A program made the translations under genes and the position numbers. This document shows, piece by piece, positions 38,401-45,690 of a stretch of DNA of 64,000 nt; the first letter of the stretch is position 1, and every line of letters begins with the position of its first letter. The DNA comes from Zerene cesonia (lineage: Eukaryota > Arthropoda > Insecta > Lepidoptera > Pieridae): assembly GCF_012273895.1 (NCBI RefSeq), contig NC_052103.1, positions 4,898,001 to 4,962,000 of the forward strand, in the 5' to 3' direction. The notes beneath the pieces are model-generated. The model did no database searches. It was not told the DNA's origin and saw only the letters and a list, made by a program, of their open reading frames with translations.

Positions 38401-39599
38401 AATTGTTTTTTTTTGTACGTTGCGATAAATATTTCTTCATTTAATAATTATTAGTACACATAAGGCATATAACAAAAATACGCAAGCACGTACTTACTTG
38501 TTTGTTGGTTCTAGACTCTCTTGACACGAACTGAATTAAAAGACAACTTTCTTCTACTGGGTTACGAGTCGGGAGTTATTATTGCTTTGGAAGTAGCAGC
38601 TATTCTAGAAGAAAATGGTAAGATAAATGTATATAATTATAATTGGTCATAAAATGCAAAATAACCATAGGCATATGTAAACGGTAGGCTTGAGAATATT
38701 ATTAAACAATTTGATAAGAATTATGTGCCTGATTAATTCTATAAAGAAGTATTTATTTTATCACATTAAGATCGCTTTTGTAGTTTAAAATTTGTAAAGT
38801 TAGAAGAAAATCGCTAGGTTATTTCTTTGAGTTTAGTTTCATGCATGGTTCGAATTCCATAAGAAATTGCCAAATGATGTTTGTTGTGGGAACCTCAAAA
38901 TCGTTCAATTAGCTCACTGCAATTTTTAAACGTATACAATATTACAAGTCTAATGATACAAAAATATGCAACAAGAACTATAATAAAATCAGCTTTACTT
39001 TCTTCAAAGGTCTCACCGGTGTGGTATACTGTATTGGAGGTGCTCCTAAATATATCCAGATGTTATTCGCTTCGAAACTCCAAGAATTTAAAGACGAGAC
39101 ATCTCTTCAAGTAGCCGTGGGTAGACACTTGGTGAAACTCATGTTGGGACAATGTAATGCTTCACTAGATGAAGCCATCGAGAAGGCGTCGACATGGAAT
39201 GAAAAAATAGATGCCTGTGTACGATTTTTGAGAGGACGAGTTGACCATTCAGCTCAATACGCTAGAGAGCTCATAAAAACAGGCTATTCACGTATTCTAC
39301 AAGTTAGAAAATATTCGTCAAAACCCCAAAAGCTGCGATCCCTTCTCGTTCTAATGAAACCAAGTGATATGTCTTCAATGTTCCCGAGTAATGACTACAA
39401 ATCGTCTCTACAGGATTATTCTCTACAACCAATTGTTGAATACGAGCTTGAGGCACCCTTAGCTTACGCCTCTCAAGATTTGCGTTGCGCTGGAATAATA
39501 AACAGACATCTCGACGAAGATATATTGGAAGCATTTGAGCAAAAGAGCCTCTGTGACACGTACCTACTGAATGCGGATACGTTTATGACAACTGTTTAG
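17473..39599 (+). CDS. Fatty acid synthase-like multidomain protein, degenerate at several catalytic sites
   Basis: Thirty-nine exons: 17473-17616, 17921-18113, 18303-18423, 18968-19171, 19489-19605, 21842-22020, 22641-22783, 23094-23297, 23521-23707, 23996-24158, 24447-24616, 25140-25291, 25466-25649, 26019-26167, 26474-26655, 26835-26954, 27934-28043, 28599-28789, 28952-29112, 29248-29490, 29632-29749, 29823-30074, 30158-30583, 30950-31108, 31228-31343, 31862-32012, 32529-32700, 33038-33150, 34068-34232, 34612-34784, 34957-35106, 35268-35477, 35589-35697, 35779-35929, 36486-36636, 36881-37028, 37179-37358, 38515-38617, 39010-39599. They sum to 6954 nt, 2317 residues plus stop, close to the usual insect FAS length. 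Domain order is animal type I: KS, acyltransferase, dehydratase, central region, enoylreductase, ketoreductase, ACP, thioesterase. Acyltransferase and dehydratase residues are intact; KS, KR, ACP and TE are missing key residues (see domain entries). Apart from a needed GC donor after exon 8, the gene is open throughout, which argues against a dead pseudogene. A cytosolic protein is expected, as no signal peptide is seen. The start at 17473 follows an AG, suggesting a 5'UTR intron. Confidence 0.94.
18470..18882 (-). repeat. tRNA-Ser/Leu-like element with an AT-rich companion repeat, two companion copies
   Basis: 18571-18645 on the minus strand forms a tRNA-like 75-mer: ends GATCACGGG and CCCGTGATC pair over nine bases, the T arm is GCGGG-TTCGAAT-CCCGC, and the D-arm region reads GGTGGCCGAGAGGCTAGGC. 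No standard anticodon stem-loop or variable arm is obvious. The flank TAGCATTGAAATGCTTTTTA with AAATGAGAAATTTT occurs at 18500-18570 and again at 18806-18882. Best read as a tRNA-derived SINE head, not a working tRNA. In FAS intron 3. Confidence 0.6.
19186..19402 (+). mobile_element. Helitron-like element
   Basis: Forward copy: CCTACTATCCTATTAATTTT, then TTGCTCTTTCACGC, ACCGATTGCAATGAAATTTG, and the end GGGCACAGCTAGT. In FAS intron 4. Confidence 0.6.
19936..19998 (+). repeat. Microsatellite (AAAC/ATAC)
   Basis: Alternating AAAC and ATAC tetramers in FAS intron 5. Other short arrays: (ATC)n at 1479-1501 and 31350-31370, (TATC)n at 45897-45924. Confidence 0.8.
20316..20482 (+). mobile_element. 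Helitron-like element, second subfamily
   Basis: TCTATACTAATATTATAAA, GTTTGTTTGTTT, AACTACTGATCCGATTTG, ending CCGGGGCGAATCGCTAG. Related pieces: 6558-6710, 22806-22990, 28225-28365, 33182-33358, 42872-43083, 57525-57690 and 16962-17125 (reverse). Confidence 0.6.
20812..21003 (+). mobile_element. Helitron-like element
   Basis: AACTAATATTATAAATGCG to CCGCGGGGCGCTACTAGT, a first-subfamily copy in FAS intron 5. Confidence 0.55.
21262..21397 (+). repeat. SINE-like 3' half, forward
   Basis: CGGCAATCC to GACAATGATATAAAAAAAA, the 3' half of the family, in intron 5 of the plus-strand FAS gene. Confidence 0.65.
21611..21812 (-). repeat. SINE-like half, reversed, next to FAS exon 6
   Basis: T run, then ATGTCATAGCGGGTAACTGA, to GGAAACGGGCCTC. 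It ends about 30 bases before FAS exon 6, so it adjoins that exon's acceptor tract. Confidence 0.65.
23298..23303 (+). other. Putative GC donor followed by in-frame TAG (intron 8 of plus-strand FAS)
   Basis: Exon 8 reads in frame to CCAAAG at 23297, and exon 9 resumes in phase 0 at 23521 after an AG. The bases after CCAAAG are GCATAG: no GT is in the right place and frame, and reading on gives Ala then stop at 23301-23303. A GC-AG intron (AAG|GC) restores the frame exactly. If the intron were kept, a KS-only protein of 436 residues would result. Confidence 0.65.
24640..24792 (-). repeat. LINE 3' end, reversed
   Basis: TTTATTTATTTATAAAC then GATACAGCACAGAAGGCGGC, CACTTATAAGTGATCTC and ACCAGGCAACCAAC, the inverse of 16735-16875. 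In FAS intron 11. Confidence 0.65.
24842..24930 (+). repeat. AT-rich short tandem repeat
   Basis: Just over two copies of a unit of about 40 bases with CATATATAAAATAAATAT, in FAS intron 11 next to a LINE end. Confidence 0.7.
26835..29490 (+). other. Dehydratase domain of plus-strand FAS, residues intact
   Basis: Exons 16-20. The first hotdog half carries the HxxxGxxxxP motif as HVINGTNFYP (residues 904-913, His904), split by the exon 17/18 intron. The second half carries DGLLQ (Asp1054 and Gln1058), matching the Asp and Gln/His partner of the family. Both halves are well formed, so dehydratase chemistry or substrate binding could be retained. Confidence 0.85.
27595..27910. repeat. Fragments of a GCCGC-terminal element, possibly hAT-like
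   Basis: GTTCCGCGGCACTTTTG, TGCCGCCAAATTTTG (twice, 27636 and 27842) and GTTTGAGATCTCTG resemble ends of insect hAT elements. Weakly supported. Lies in FAS intron 16. Confidence 0.35.
29632..31108 (+). other. Central structural region (pseudo-methyltransferase / pseudo-KR) of plus-strand FAS
   Basis: Exons 21-24, about residues 1106-1424. It corresponds by position to the non-enzymatic central core of animal FAS. No S-adenosylmethionine-binding glycine motif is visible. Exon 23 is long (426 nt) and holds a Rossmann-like alternation (RVLVFAQYPATP, INLFMINHEL). The assignment rests mostly on position. Confidence 0.6.
31346..31640 (-). repeat. tRNA-derived SINE, reversed
   Basis: Begins with (ATC)n and ends near CGCTCGCCTGGTCTCGAAC, the reverse of the B-box region. 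In intron 25 of the plus-strand FAS gene. Confidence 0.7.
33455..33667 (+). mobile_element. Helitron-like element
   Basis: CACACTAATATTATAATTG to GCGGAGTCGGGACGAGCGTC, CTAGT end; its reverse relative is at 49692-49905. In FAS intron 28. Confidence 0.55.
34325..34600 (+). repeat. tRNA-derived SINE, forward
   Basis: Same family as 7858, with GACATGTGACATCTGCCAAC and AATTGGCCAGCTTGG, ending about 12 bases before FAS exon 30, so it abuts that acceptor. Confidence 0.7.
34957..35929 (+). other. Ketoreductase domain position of plus-strand FAS, heavily degenerate
   Basis: Exons 31-34, about residues 1721-1927. The first strand and helix remain recognisable (NVHVVLSD then MQLVDRLVDRG then LKLICED). 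The glycine-rich loop TGGxGGxG is replaced by LSDSDVLA. The long catalytic section with Ser, Tyr and Asn (YxxAN) is missing: exons 32-33 carry Asn-rich sequence (WNKNNIPNIVEDGKNNN) and then IINDDDVIG. NADPH binding and ketoreduction are not expected. Confidence 0.85.
35875..36636 (+). other. Acyl carrier protein domain of plus-strand FAS without the phosphopantetheine serine
   Basis: End of exon 34 plus exon 35. TLSKLGMDLTKAQAVQASLR aligns without gaps to the ACP helix-2 motif LGLDSLMxVExRQxLE. The attachment Ser is Leu1948. The surrounding helices and LTIQRIRELE after the intron keep the ACP shape. Without the Ser, the 4'-phosphopantetheine arm cannot be attached, so the chain cannot carry its own acyl intermediates. 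Confidence 0.9.
36647..36746. repeat. AT-rich companion repeat forming a perfect 19-bp hairpin
   Basis: Copy of the TTTTTAGTTTTTATAGCATT unit. GAGAAATATTGAAAGAATA (36689-36707) pairs exactly with 36728-36746 across a 20-base loop. In FAS intron 35. Confidence 0.75.
37179..39599 (+). other. Thioesterase domain of plus-strand FAS with altered triad
   Basis: Exons 37-39. The fold is recognisable from FLCIIPGVEG at the start. The nucleophile elbow GYSFG of family members is GYESG (residues 2103-2107): Glu2105 replaces Ser and a Ser sits one residue later. The DG(S/A)P motif carrying the catalytic Asp is GGAP (Gly2131). A His in NRHLDEDILEAF near the end may be the triad His. Hydrolytic release of fatty acid is unlikely. 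Confidence 0.85.
38140..38375 (+). repeat. LINE 3' end with (TCTA)n
   Basis: GGTGTTGGCAGAATATCAGC, GCTGAGCCAAGACCC, then CCTCTCTATGTTAATTTTTC and AATAAACTTTTATC followed by (TCTA)n. The last 90 bases are nearly identical at 45810-45925. Confidence 0.65.
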
Positions 39600-40356
39600 T
39601 TGTTTATTTTATTAATAACAAATAAAGGTGTTATTGTGATGCTTGTTTATTGTTTACTTTTTATGTCATTATCGTATACATTATCACCGCCCCGGCTTAC
39701 CTGTGATATCTGGCAATCTAAAGAATAATTTTTGAATAAGGACCTAAGTATACCCTTGCTTGCCTTTCTTTTAAACTTTTAAATAGTAAATTGAGTTAAC
39801 GTGTAAAAAGTATGTTATTGTGTTTTGTTATTTTTTCTGTAGCTAAAAATAACAGTAGCTGTTAGTTAAAGAAGCAAAGAGAAAGTCGAATAAAACCTTT
39901 AGAAACCTGCAACAGAATGACCAAAGATATTGCAGGTTTGCCTTCTATAATCTATGACAATAAGAAATGTCAAAAGTGCAATACGATACTTGTTGATAGA
40001 GTTTAATTTAAGAAATTTAGCAACTATTAATCGCAATTTACATTTTCACGCAATCCACGCACGTGTATGCGTGCATGAAAATTCAACATAGAAGCGCGTA
40101 CACACACACGCACACGCTAGCACGATCACATTATAACGCTTATTTTACTTTCAATTTTTATTTTAATGCATTATTATTGAAATTCAGTCTTAAGAGCCAC
40201 TATACAAGTTAACTATAGGCCATTATAATATAAGCTACGACAAAATATACCAGACCAAGTCCAATGTTTAACTATTATTATTTCGAGTATCATAGGATAA
40301 GTAAAACAAATACAAATTTTTTAAATAACTTTTTTAATAGCTTATTTATATACAAA
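39600..40356. other. Spacer between convergent FAS and minus-strand secreted gene
   Basis: Holds the FAS 3'UTR and its polyadenylation signal and a (CA)-rich stretch near 40098-40120. No gene seen. Confidence 0.6.
39621..39626 (+). terminator. Polyadenylation signal of plus-strand FAS
   Basis: AATAAA lies 22 bases after the stop codon, giving a very short 3'UTR. Confidence 0.7.
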
Positions 40357-42510
40357 TCATTCCATAAAAGTCTTTGATAATTTATCCACAATAATTCTAG
40401 TACGTTCCGATAGATATTGATCGAATTGTCCCAAAAATTTAACAACGTGTAACATCCTCTGGATTCCTTTTTTAAATCTTTCAATTCTCTCTGCGCTCGA
40501 TTCCTCGTTTAAAGCCTGGCGTAAATGAAATATCATTGGCGAACCGACTTTCGGAGCTCTCGCAGGACCGTGCGGTCTTAATTTTGGAATGTTTAATTTA
40601 GATGGTCGTATTCTAGATATTTTTGGTTTGGGGAAATCGAGTTTCGGTATAAATCCGCGGGGTGGCGCCACCGCCTCTTGTATAGGTGTGTCACTAAAAC
40701 CGATTTGATCTAAGGCCGAGTGGGATTCGGCAAGAACAAACTTTCCATCTTCTATTGTCTTCGGGATAGCTCTGTGTATGAGACCGCAAAATGAATCAAC
40801 GTCGTAGCTTGGGTTGCTATTGAACAACTCCCCCGACTTCAACTTTGATGCTGATCGGTTCTGAAAGCAATAAATTAGGCGCTTAATATAGAGAAGATAA
40901 TCAGTCGACTCGCGACTTAGGGTTCCCAAAATATGTTAAAGAGCAACTGCAAAAACAAATTGTCCACCCATCCAATTTATAACGGTGCCAACCGTAACTT
41001 AACCTCGATTTTTTATATAGAGGTAACAGATAAACATAATCTCTAAAAATATATATTATTATTATTATTATCTCTCCATAACACTCGGGTACCTCCAGAA
41101 GGAAAGCACCCGGTCTTTTGGAAGGCTTACGTGGGGACACAGATCCAACACGCAGAGGTCTTTTAGAGAATATAATGTGTTGTGGGACACCAGCTGCAGC
41201 CTGCCCATGACTGCACTATAGAGATACAGCCCTGGGCAATCCGCGGCCGATGTAGGACTATTGCAAAAAAATGGAACGGAACAAAACTGGGCTATGGAAA
41301 GGGGGTGTTCGATGGATTAGTAGGTTGGGTCTATGGGAAACTATGGGCGTCTGCCTTTTCAACTTCGAAAAATTGAAAATGAGTGGCAGACGGTGACTTG
41401 CCAGTTCGATCGATGAGCTCCCAAAAAAGTTACCTAAAATGGCAACAAGGGGGCAACACCAGCTGACTGGCTAGGGGTGTAGAGAGGTGCGGCACCGGTG
41501 TCACCATCGCGGGCCCGCGGGCCCGGATTCGGTTTCCCCGCTATTACGCCATTAGACACTTCCACCCCCGAGCATATAGCTCTTGCATCTCCACTCTGGA
41601 CGGCCAATTAAGGCAAGCCAGAGGTGGGGGATCCTGAACCTCGTCATTGTTCACTCCGAACTGCCACCGAGACAGTCCGGAGGTGAGGACAGGGACCTCC
41701 CCCGGGAGAACTAAGGACCGCGGGGGCGCTACTCCCCGTCACCTCGCCACAAAGTGCCCTGCGGGGTTATTATTATTATTATTAAAAATTTCAACTGTCT
41801 AAATAACACGGCTCATGAGAAAAAAGGTAGGTGACAGACGAACAGACGGACAGACTCTGGTATATTATGTCAATTTTATGAGTACATTCACCTTTTTGTG
41901 TCGTATTAAATATCAATGTCTCGCCGACCGACTCGTGATGTGGTATACCCCTTATTTACCTATTTTAATTACAGATTTTTATCATAGTTCGAAATATTTG
42001 CTTATTAAACTTTTTAATCACATTATTCACACTATTGATAATTAGAATGTAGCTAACACCCAAAAGGTAAAACGGCCTGTTATGCCTAAATCTCTTACTG
42101 CTTAGGTTGTTTTTATTTTAATCGCTTATGGTTATTTAGCTTCGGAAATAATTTATATCCGAGAGGTTCGTTCGAATTTCAGAATGAAAGAGAAATTTGT
42201 TCAGTGAAACAGACATCAAATTAAAGTCCGAATACCTTGAACAAACAGTTACAAAAAATAAAAAAAATAACCCTTTAAATTATAAGTACAGATAAAAAAC
42301 CAACCTCATCAGATCCACAATCGATTGTCACCTGCAGTGGTGAAGGCGCGCTCGACGCTTTCGCCACCTGGAAGCAACAAAACTCCGAATTTAGATTCGC
42401 GAACTATTCGCAAACGTCACGTTCTAGAACACGCGAAATTACGAGAAATAACTATTCGTAGAAAAACATACCGCTATGGTCAAACCTATAATCAACACGT
42501 TCAGACACAT
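40357..42510 (-). CDS. Small secreted Lys/Pro-containing protein, unrecognised family
   Basis: Three exons on the minus strand: 42510-42472 (13 codons, MCLNVLIIGLTIA), 42367-42332 and 40860-40357, all phase 0, giving about 192 residues. Exon 2 may instead end at 42305 (a weaker GTTGGT donor), adding nine residues. Exons 1 and 2 together make a signal peptide (hydrophobic stretch then VAKASSA), so the product is probably secreted. The mature part has a central block of regularly spaced Lys/Pro/Ile/Arg (FPKPKISRIRPSKLNIPKLR) and a basic helical C-terminus (FKKGIQRMLHVVKFL). Its Lys-Pro style resembles the minus-strand gene at 44518, which may be a relative. Function unknown. Confidence 0.7.
41080..41790 (-). 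repeat. GC-rich LINE end fragment
   Basis: A 700-base GC-rich block in an AT-rich region, bounded by (ATT)n at both ends. Its first 80 bases (ACACTCGGGTACCTCCAG, CACCCGGTCTTTTGGAAGG) recur inverted at 19655-19765. Such (ATT)n-tailed GC-rich blocks are typical of R1-like LINE ends. No open frame of note. Confidence 0.55.
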
Positions 42511-42684
42511 GCTATGGCTTTCTTGTATGATACATTGTTACTAAAGTAAAACAATGGAGTCACGTTTGAGTGTTAAATTCAGAATCAGCAGAATTGTGGA
42601 ATGCTCAATCCAGTATGTCAGTCGGCAAGGTTAATTTATCATTACGTGACAAGAGGATCATAATATTCTTATGTTCGTATCAAA

Positions 42685-43830
42685 ATGCAGTGGTTAGTTA
42701 GTGGTATCTACGCGGGAAGTGTAGTTTTATACCTCATAACGAAGTTTTATTATGAAGATGAATGTAAGAAGAGATTTGATTTGGATTGTCGTGGCAGTAG
42801 CGGTTGTGATCGCTGCGGAGGTTTGTTATTCATTTGTGACGTCATCTGTAACACACAGTTGTAGATTTTATATTATATAACTAATATTATAAAGAGGAAA
42901 CATTTGTGTGTACAATTGTGTATGTAATGTTTTACACAAAAACTGTTGGGCCTATTTCAAAAACTCCTTCACCATTAGTAAATTGAACCTTCACTGAGTG
43001 ACAGTGGTTTTACCTATGTTTGATATACTTACTTGTATAATGAAACACGGGAGAAACGGACTGGAAAAGGTCGAACTGCTAGTTATTATGACTACATTAT
43101 ACACTATTATTAGACACAAAAATACGTTGTATGTGTATATGCTTGTATTGTTTAAAATCATGACATTCCTTTATATAGGTCAATTGTAAAATCTGTACAG
43201 CAGAACCCCTCGGTTTAATTAATCTAGAATAATTTATTCTACTTTCTTTATAATGCGAAATACACAATAAGTGAAAAGCAATGCAACAAACGCTAATATA
43301 AGAAATAAGCGTCTGGTCAGCATTCAATACAGATATTCTGTTAATCATAAACAATTTCTGTGATTCCAATTTGAAAAGATTGTATCATATCATAAATGGG
43401 AAAATACGCCTGTAGCGGTACATACAAATACCGTATTTTTCTAATTGAGACGAAATTTAATTGAATTTCAGAGATGTCAAGAGCATCCTTTTCGTAGAAT
43501 AACGAAAAAAGAAATATTTATTTTGTCTCGTAGTAAAAAATTTAAAAAGAACTATTCAAACAAAAGCAATTTAATAACCAAAAGCATACATCAATAAATA
43601 TAAGCAAACGTTATATACAGATATTATTAATTTGACATTTATTACAGGGGAGTGCATTATTCAAGAAAAATCTCCTTCATCCGCTGGGAAGAGAATCGTG
43701 TTTTTCATGCAAAGCTGAAGACAGACCTTTCTTCTGGCCCCTCGTTAGCTATTTCGGTAAATTCAAAGATGTATTAGTACGTGGTTTTAACGGAATTATG
43801 GATAAAGCTAAACAACAAAAACTATTATAA
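42685..43830 (+). CDS. Small membrane-anchored protein, gene model incomplete
   Basis: Exon 42685-42820 starts MQWLVSGIYAGSVVLYLITK, one N-terminal hydrophobic segment, followed by a Cys-rich stretch (DECKKRFDLDC, CDRCG), and ends at a GT in phase 1. A second clear exon, 43648-43830, follows TTTATTACAG. In phase 0 it encodes 60 residues with CFSCKAEDRPFFWP and GFNGIMDKAKQQKLL, then stop. The phases do not match, so a small exon of length 2 modulo 3 is probably missing between them, or exon 1 uses another donor. The size and the single N-terminal membrane helix recall the MICOS subunit MIC13/QIL1, but I see no diagnostic motif, so no name is given. The intron holds a Helitron-like piece (42872-43083). 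Confidence 0.5.
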
Positions 43831-44517
43831 TATTTTATATGCTCAACAAATTGGTATAGCATAAATGAAAAGGATGTTCGTCTGTGTGTATTTTTGTTAA
43901 TAGTTTGTAATCTATATTTTACACTATTTATATGTTAAAATAATAATTAATTAGACCTGTTGATGAGATATTAACAAAATTGTAAGGAAAATTTAAACGG
44001 ATAGTGAAAAGGATTGCGTGAACTTTGGAAAAGATTAAAAAAAAAGAGTTAATTTTTTTATAATAATCTGAATACGTAGTACACATAAAAAATTATTCCT
44101 TTGAATTTAGTTCTTTAACTAGATTGCTTGCTACTTTGATTGACTAAGAATTAACACCCAATTTATTACGATTTATTATATGTATCATTATTTTAAAATA
44201 TGTTGAGTCATTTTTAATAGATAAAACGATTGAATTGAAATATGTTTATGGTGTTTCAAACAATATTTCGTGGTTATAATTGACTCACAATGTTTTTAAA
44301 AATATTGTTGCATTTTATTATATTTACATCACCAATTGTTTTTAAGTTTTGCAAAATAAACGTATTTATATAAGTTAGTAACTATAAAGATTAGTATTAT
44401 TAAAAACAATTTATATTGTTATTATGACTTTTATTTTATCACATTCATATTTATTAAATATACATCTTATTACGACCTTATCAATTATGCCTTAAACACA
44501 ACCTAGTCCTCAAGTTG
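43831..44517. other. Spacer, AT-rich
   Basis: Three-prime regions of two convergent genes. AATAAA occurs near 44356, but no other feature is recognised. Confidence 0.5.
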
Positions 44518-45084
44518 TTACACCAACAATTTCTTGAACCTTAAAAACTCTGCAGTGGTTAAAGAACCTCTTTTCTTTAAATCTAATAATGTCTTTAATA
44601 TGTTCTTATTTAATTTCGATGGAATTTTTATCACAGGCTTTATCTCTGTACCCAATGCCTTTTGAAGAGCCGTTTTACGTTTTAATGTAGATATTTTCAA
44701 AGGTTTTGGTAAGCGTGGTAGGATGGGCAACGGCAGAAGTGGTAATGGAGGCAAAATTGGAAGTAAAGGTAAAGGCAATAGAGGCAGTTTTGGTATTGTC
44801 GGTATTTTGGGTATCTTAGGGATTTTAATTAATTTCGATTTAACTGGTCTCAATTTACTTGCTAATTTCAAATTAGTCAATCTTAATTTTGATTTTAATG
44901 GTAACAATTTTGAAGGTAGTTTCGGCGAAGTTAATGGAGATGACAATTTTATAGGAGCTTTAACGGTGTTAACATTAATTGTAATTGGCGAGTGTCATAA
45001 AACTTTCTTGATTACTATTGGGCTGGTCAGCCGTCTGTGGTCACCGGATACGAGTCCAAGGTTCAAGCTACATGATGTTTGAGT
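44518..45084 (-). pseudogene. Lys/Leu/Pro-rich protein exon with an in-frame TGA (pseudogene or readthrough gene)
   Basis: A good acceptor (pyrimidine run then TTACAG) precedes 45084. From there one frame reads 29 codons (TQTSCSLNLGLVSGDHRRLT...), a TGA at 44997-44995, and then 158 more codons in the same frame to the stop at 44518. The downstream part is strikingly regular: SKLLPLKSKLRL, then IPKIPKIPTIPKLP, then LLPLPLLPILPPLPLLPLPI, ending in a basic helical tail (NILKTLLDLKKRGSLTTAEF). No ATG opens the downstream frame in a convincing place. The upstream signal-peptide exon was not found. The style matches the secreted gene at 40357. TGA followed by C is a context known to allow readthrough in insects, so a single mutation, an assembly error and programmed readthrough all remain open. 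Confidence 0.5.
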
Positions 45085-45690
45085 CTGTAATAAAAAAACA
45101 TAAGATTAATTAATAATAATAAGGTTAGTAGTAAAGTTAACGTATATAATAAATTCAGTAGCTTTACCATAATAAACATCCATGTTGTTAAAAAAACAAG
45201 CACGCGTGTTTGTTTTAGAAAGATCATTATTGTTTATGAAGAATATAAGATAACTGACTTGAAGAAACCTTTGTCCAATATCCTGTATGGTGTTATCTTG
45301 AGATGTTTTTGAGATAAAACACGAAACAAAAGAACTGATGATTATTCAAAGACAGTTAATTCAGTGGACAGTATGACCTTATAACTTTGGAAATACAACA
45401 CGACCAAGTAATAGTATAAATTAAATGAATCAATTATTTCAATTATTGATAAAGCTATGAAACTGATAAATATCCAAGTATTCACAAAGTGTATGAAATA
45501 TTGGTAAATCAATTTGTTTTTTAAGCCATAATCAGCACGTTTAATCTTATCAAATGCATTTTACCACATTATATGTCATAGTTCTGTACATGCAATAGAA
45601 TGTTTATACATCATCACCGTTCTTTTAAATACATATAATGTTTTTAAGAAGGCCACAACCACACTTATTTCTCTTTTGGAAAGAACGAAA
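45085..45690. other. Spacer between divergent secreted genes
   Basis: Must hold the promoter of the gene at 45691 and perhaps the missing first exon of the minus-strand gene. MVKLLNLLYTLTLLLTLL could be read on the minus strand near 45170-45100 as a signal-like segment, but no splice joins it in frame. Confidence 0.4.

Noticed and set aside
17473..39599. Plus-strand FAS as a plain dead pseudogene
   Set aside because: All 39 exons are open and phase-compatible, and acyltransferase and dehydratase residues are intact. Random decay would be expected to break the frame.
42685..43830. Naming this gene MIC13/QIL1
   Set aside because: Only size and the N-terminal helix are similar, and the middle exon is missing, so the name is not supported.
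44723..45082. Gly/Asn-rich plus-strand open frame
   Set aside because: Antisense of the Lys/Leu/Pro-rich minus-strand exon, with no splice or signal support.
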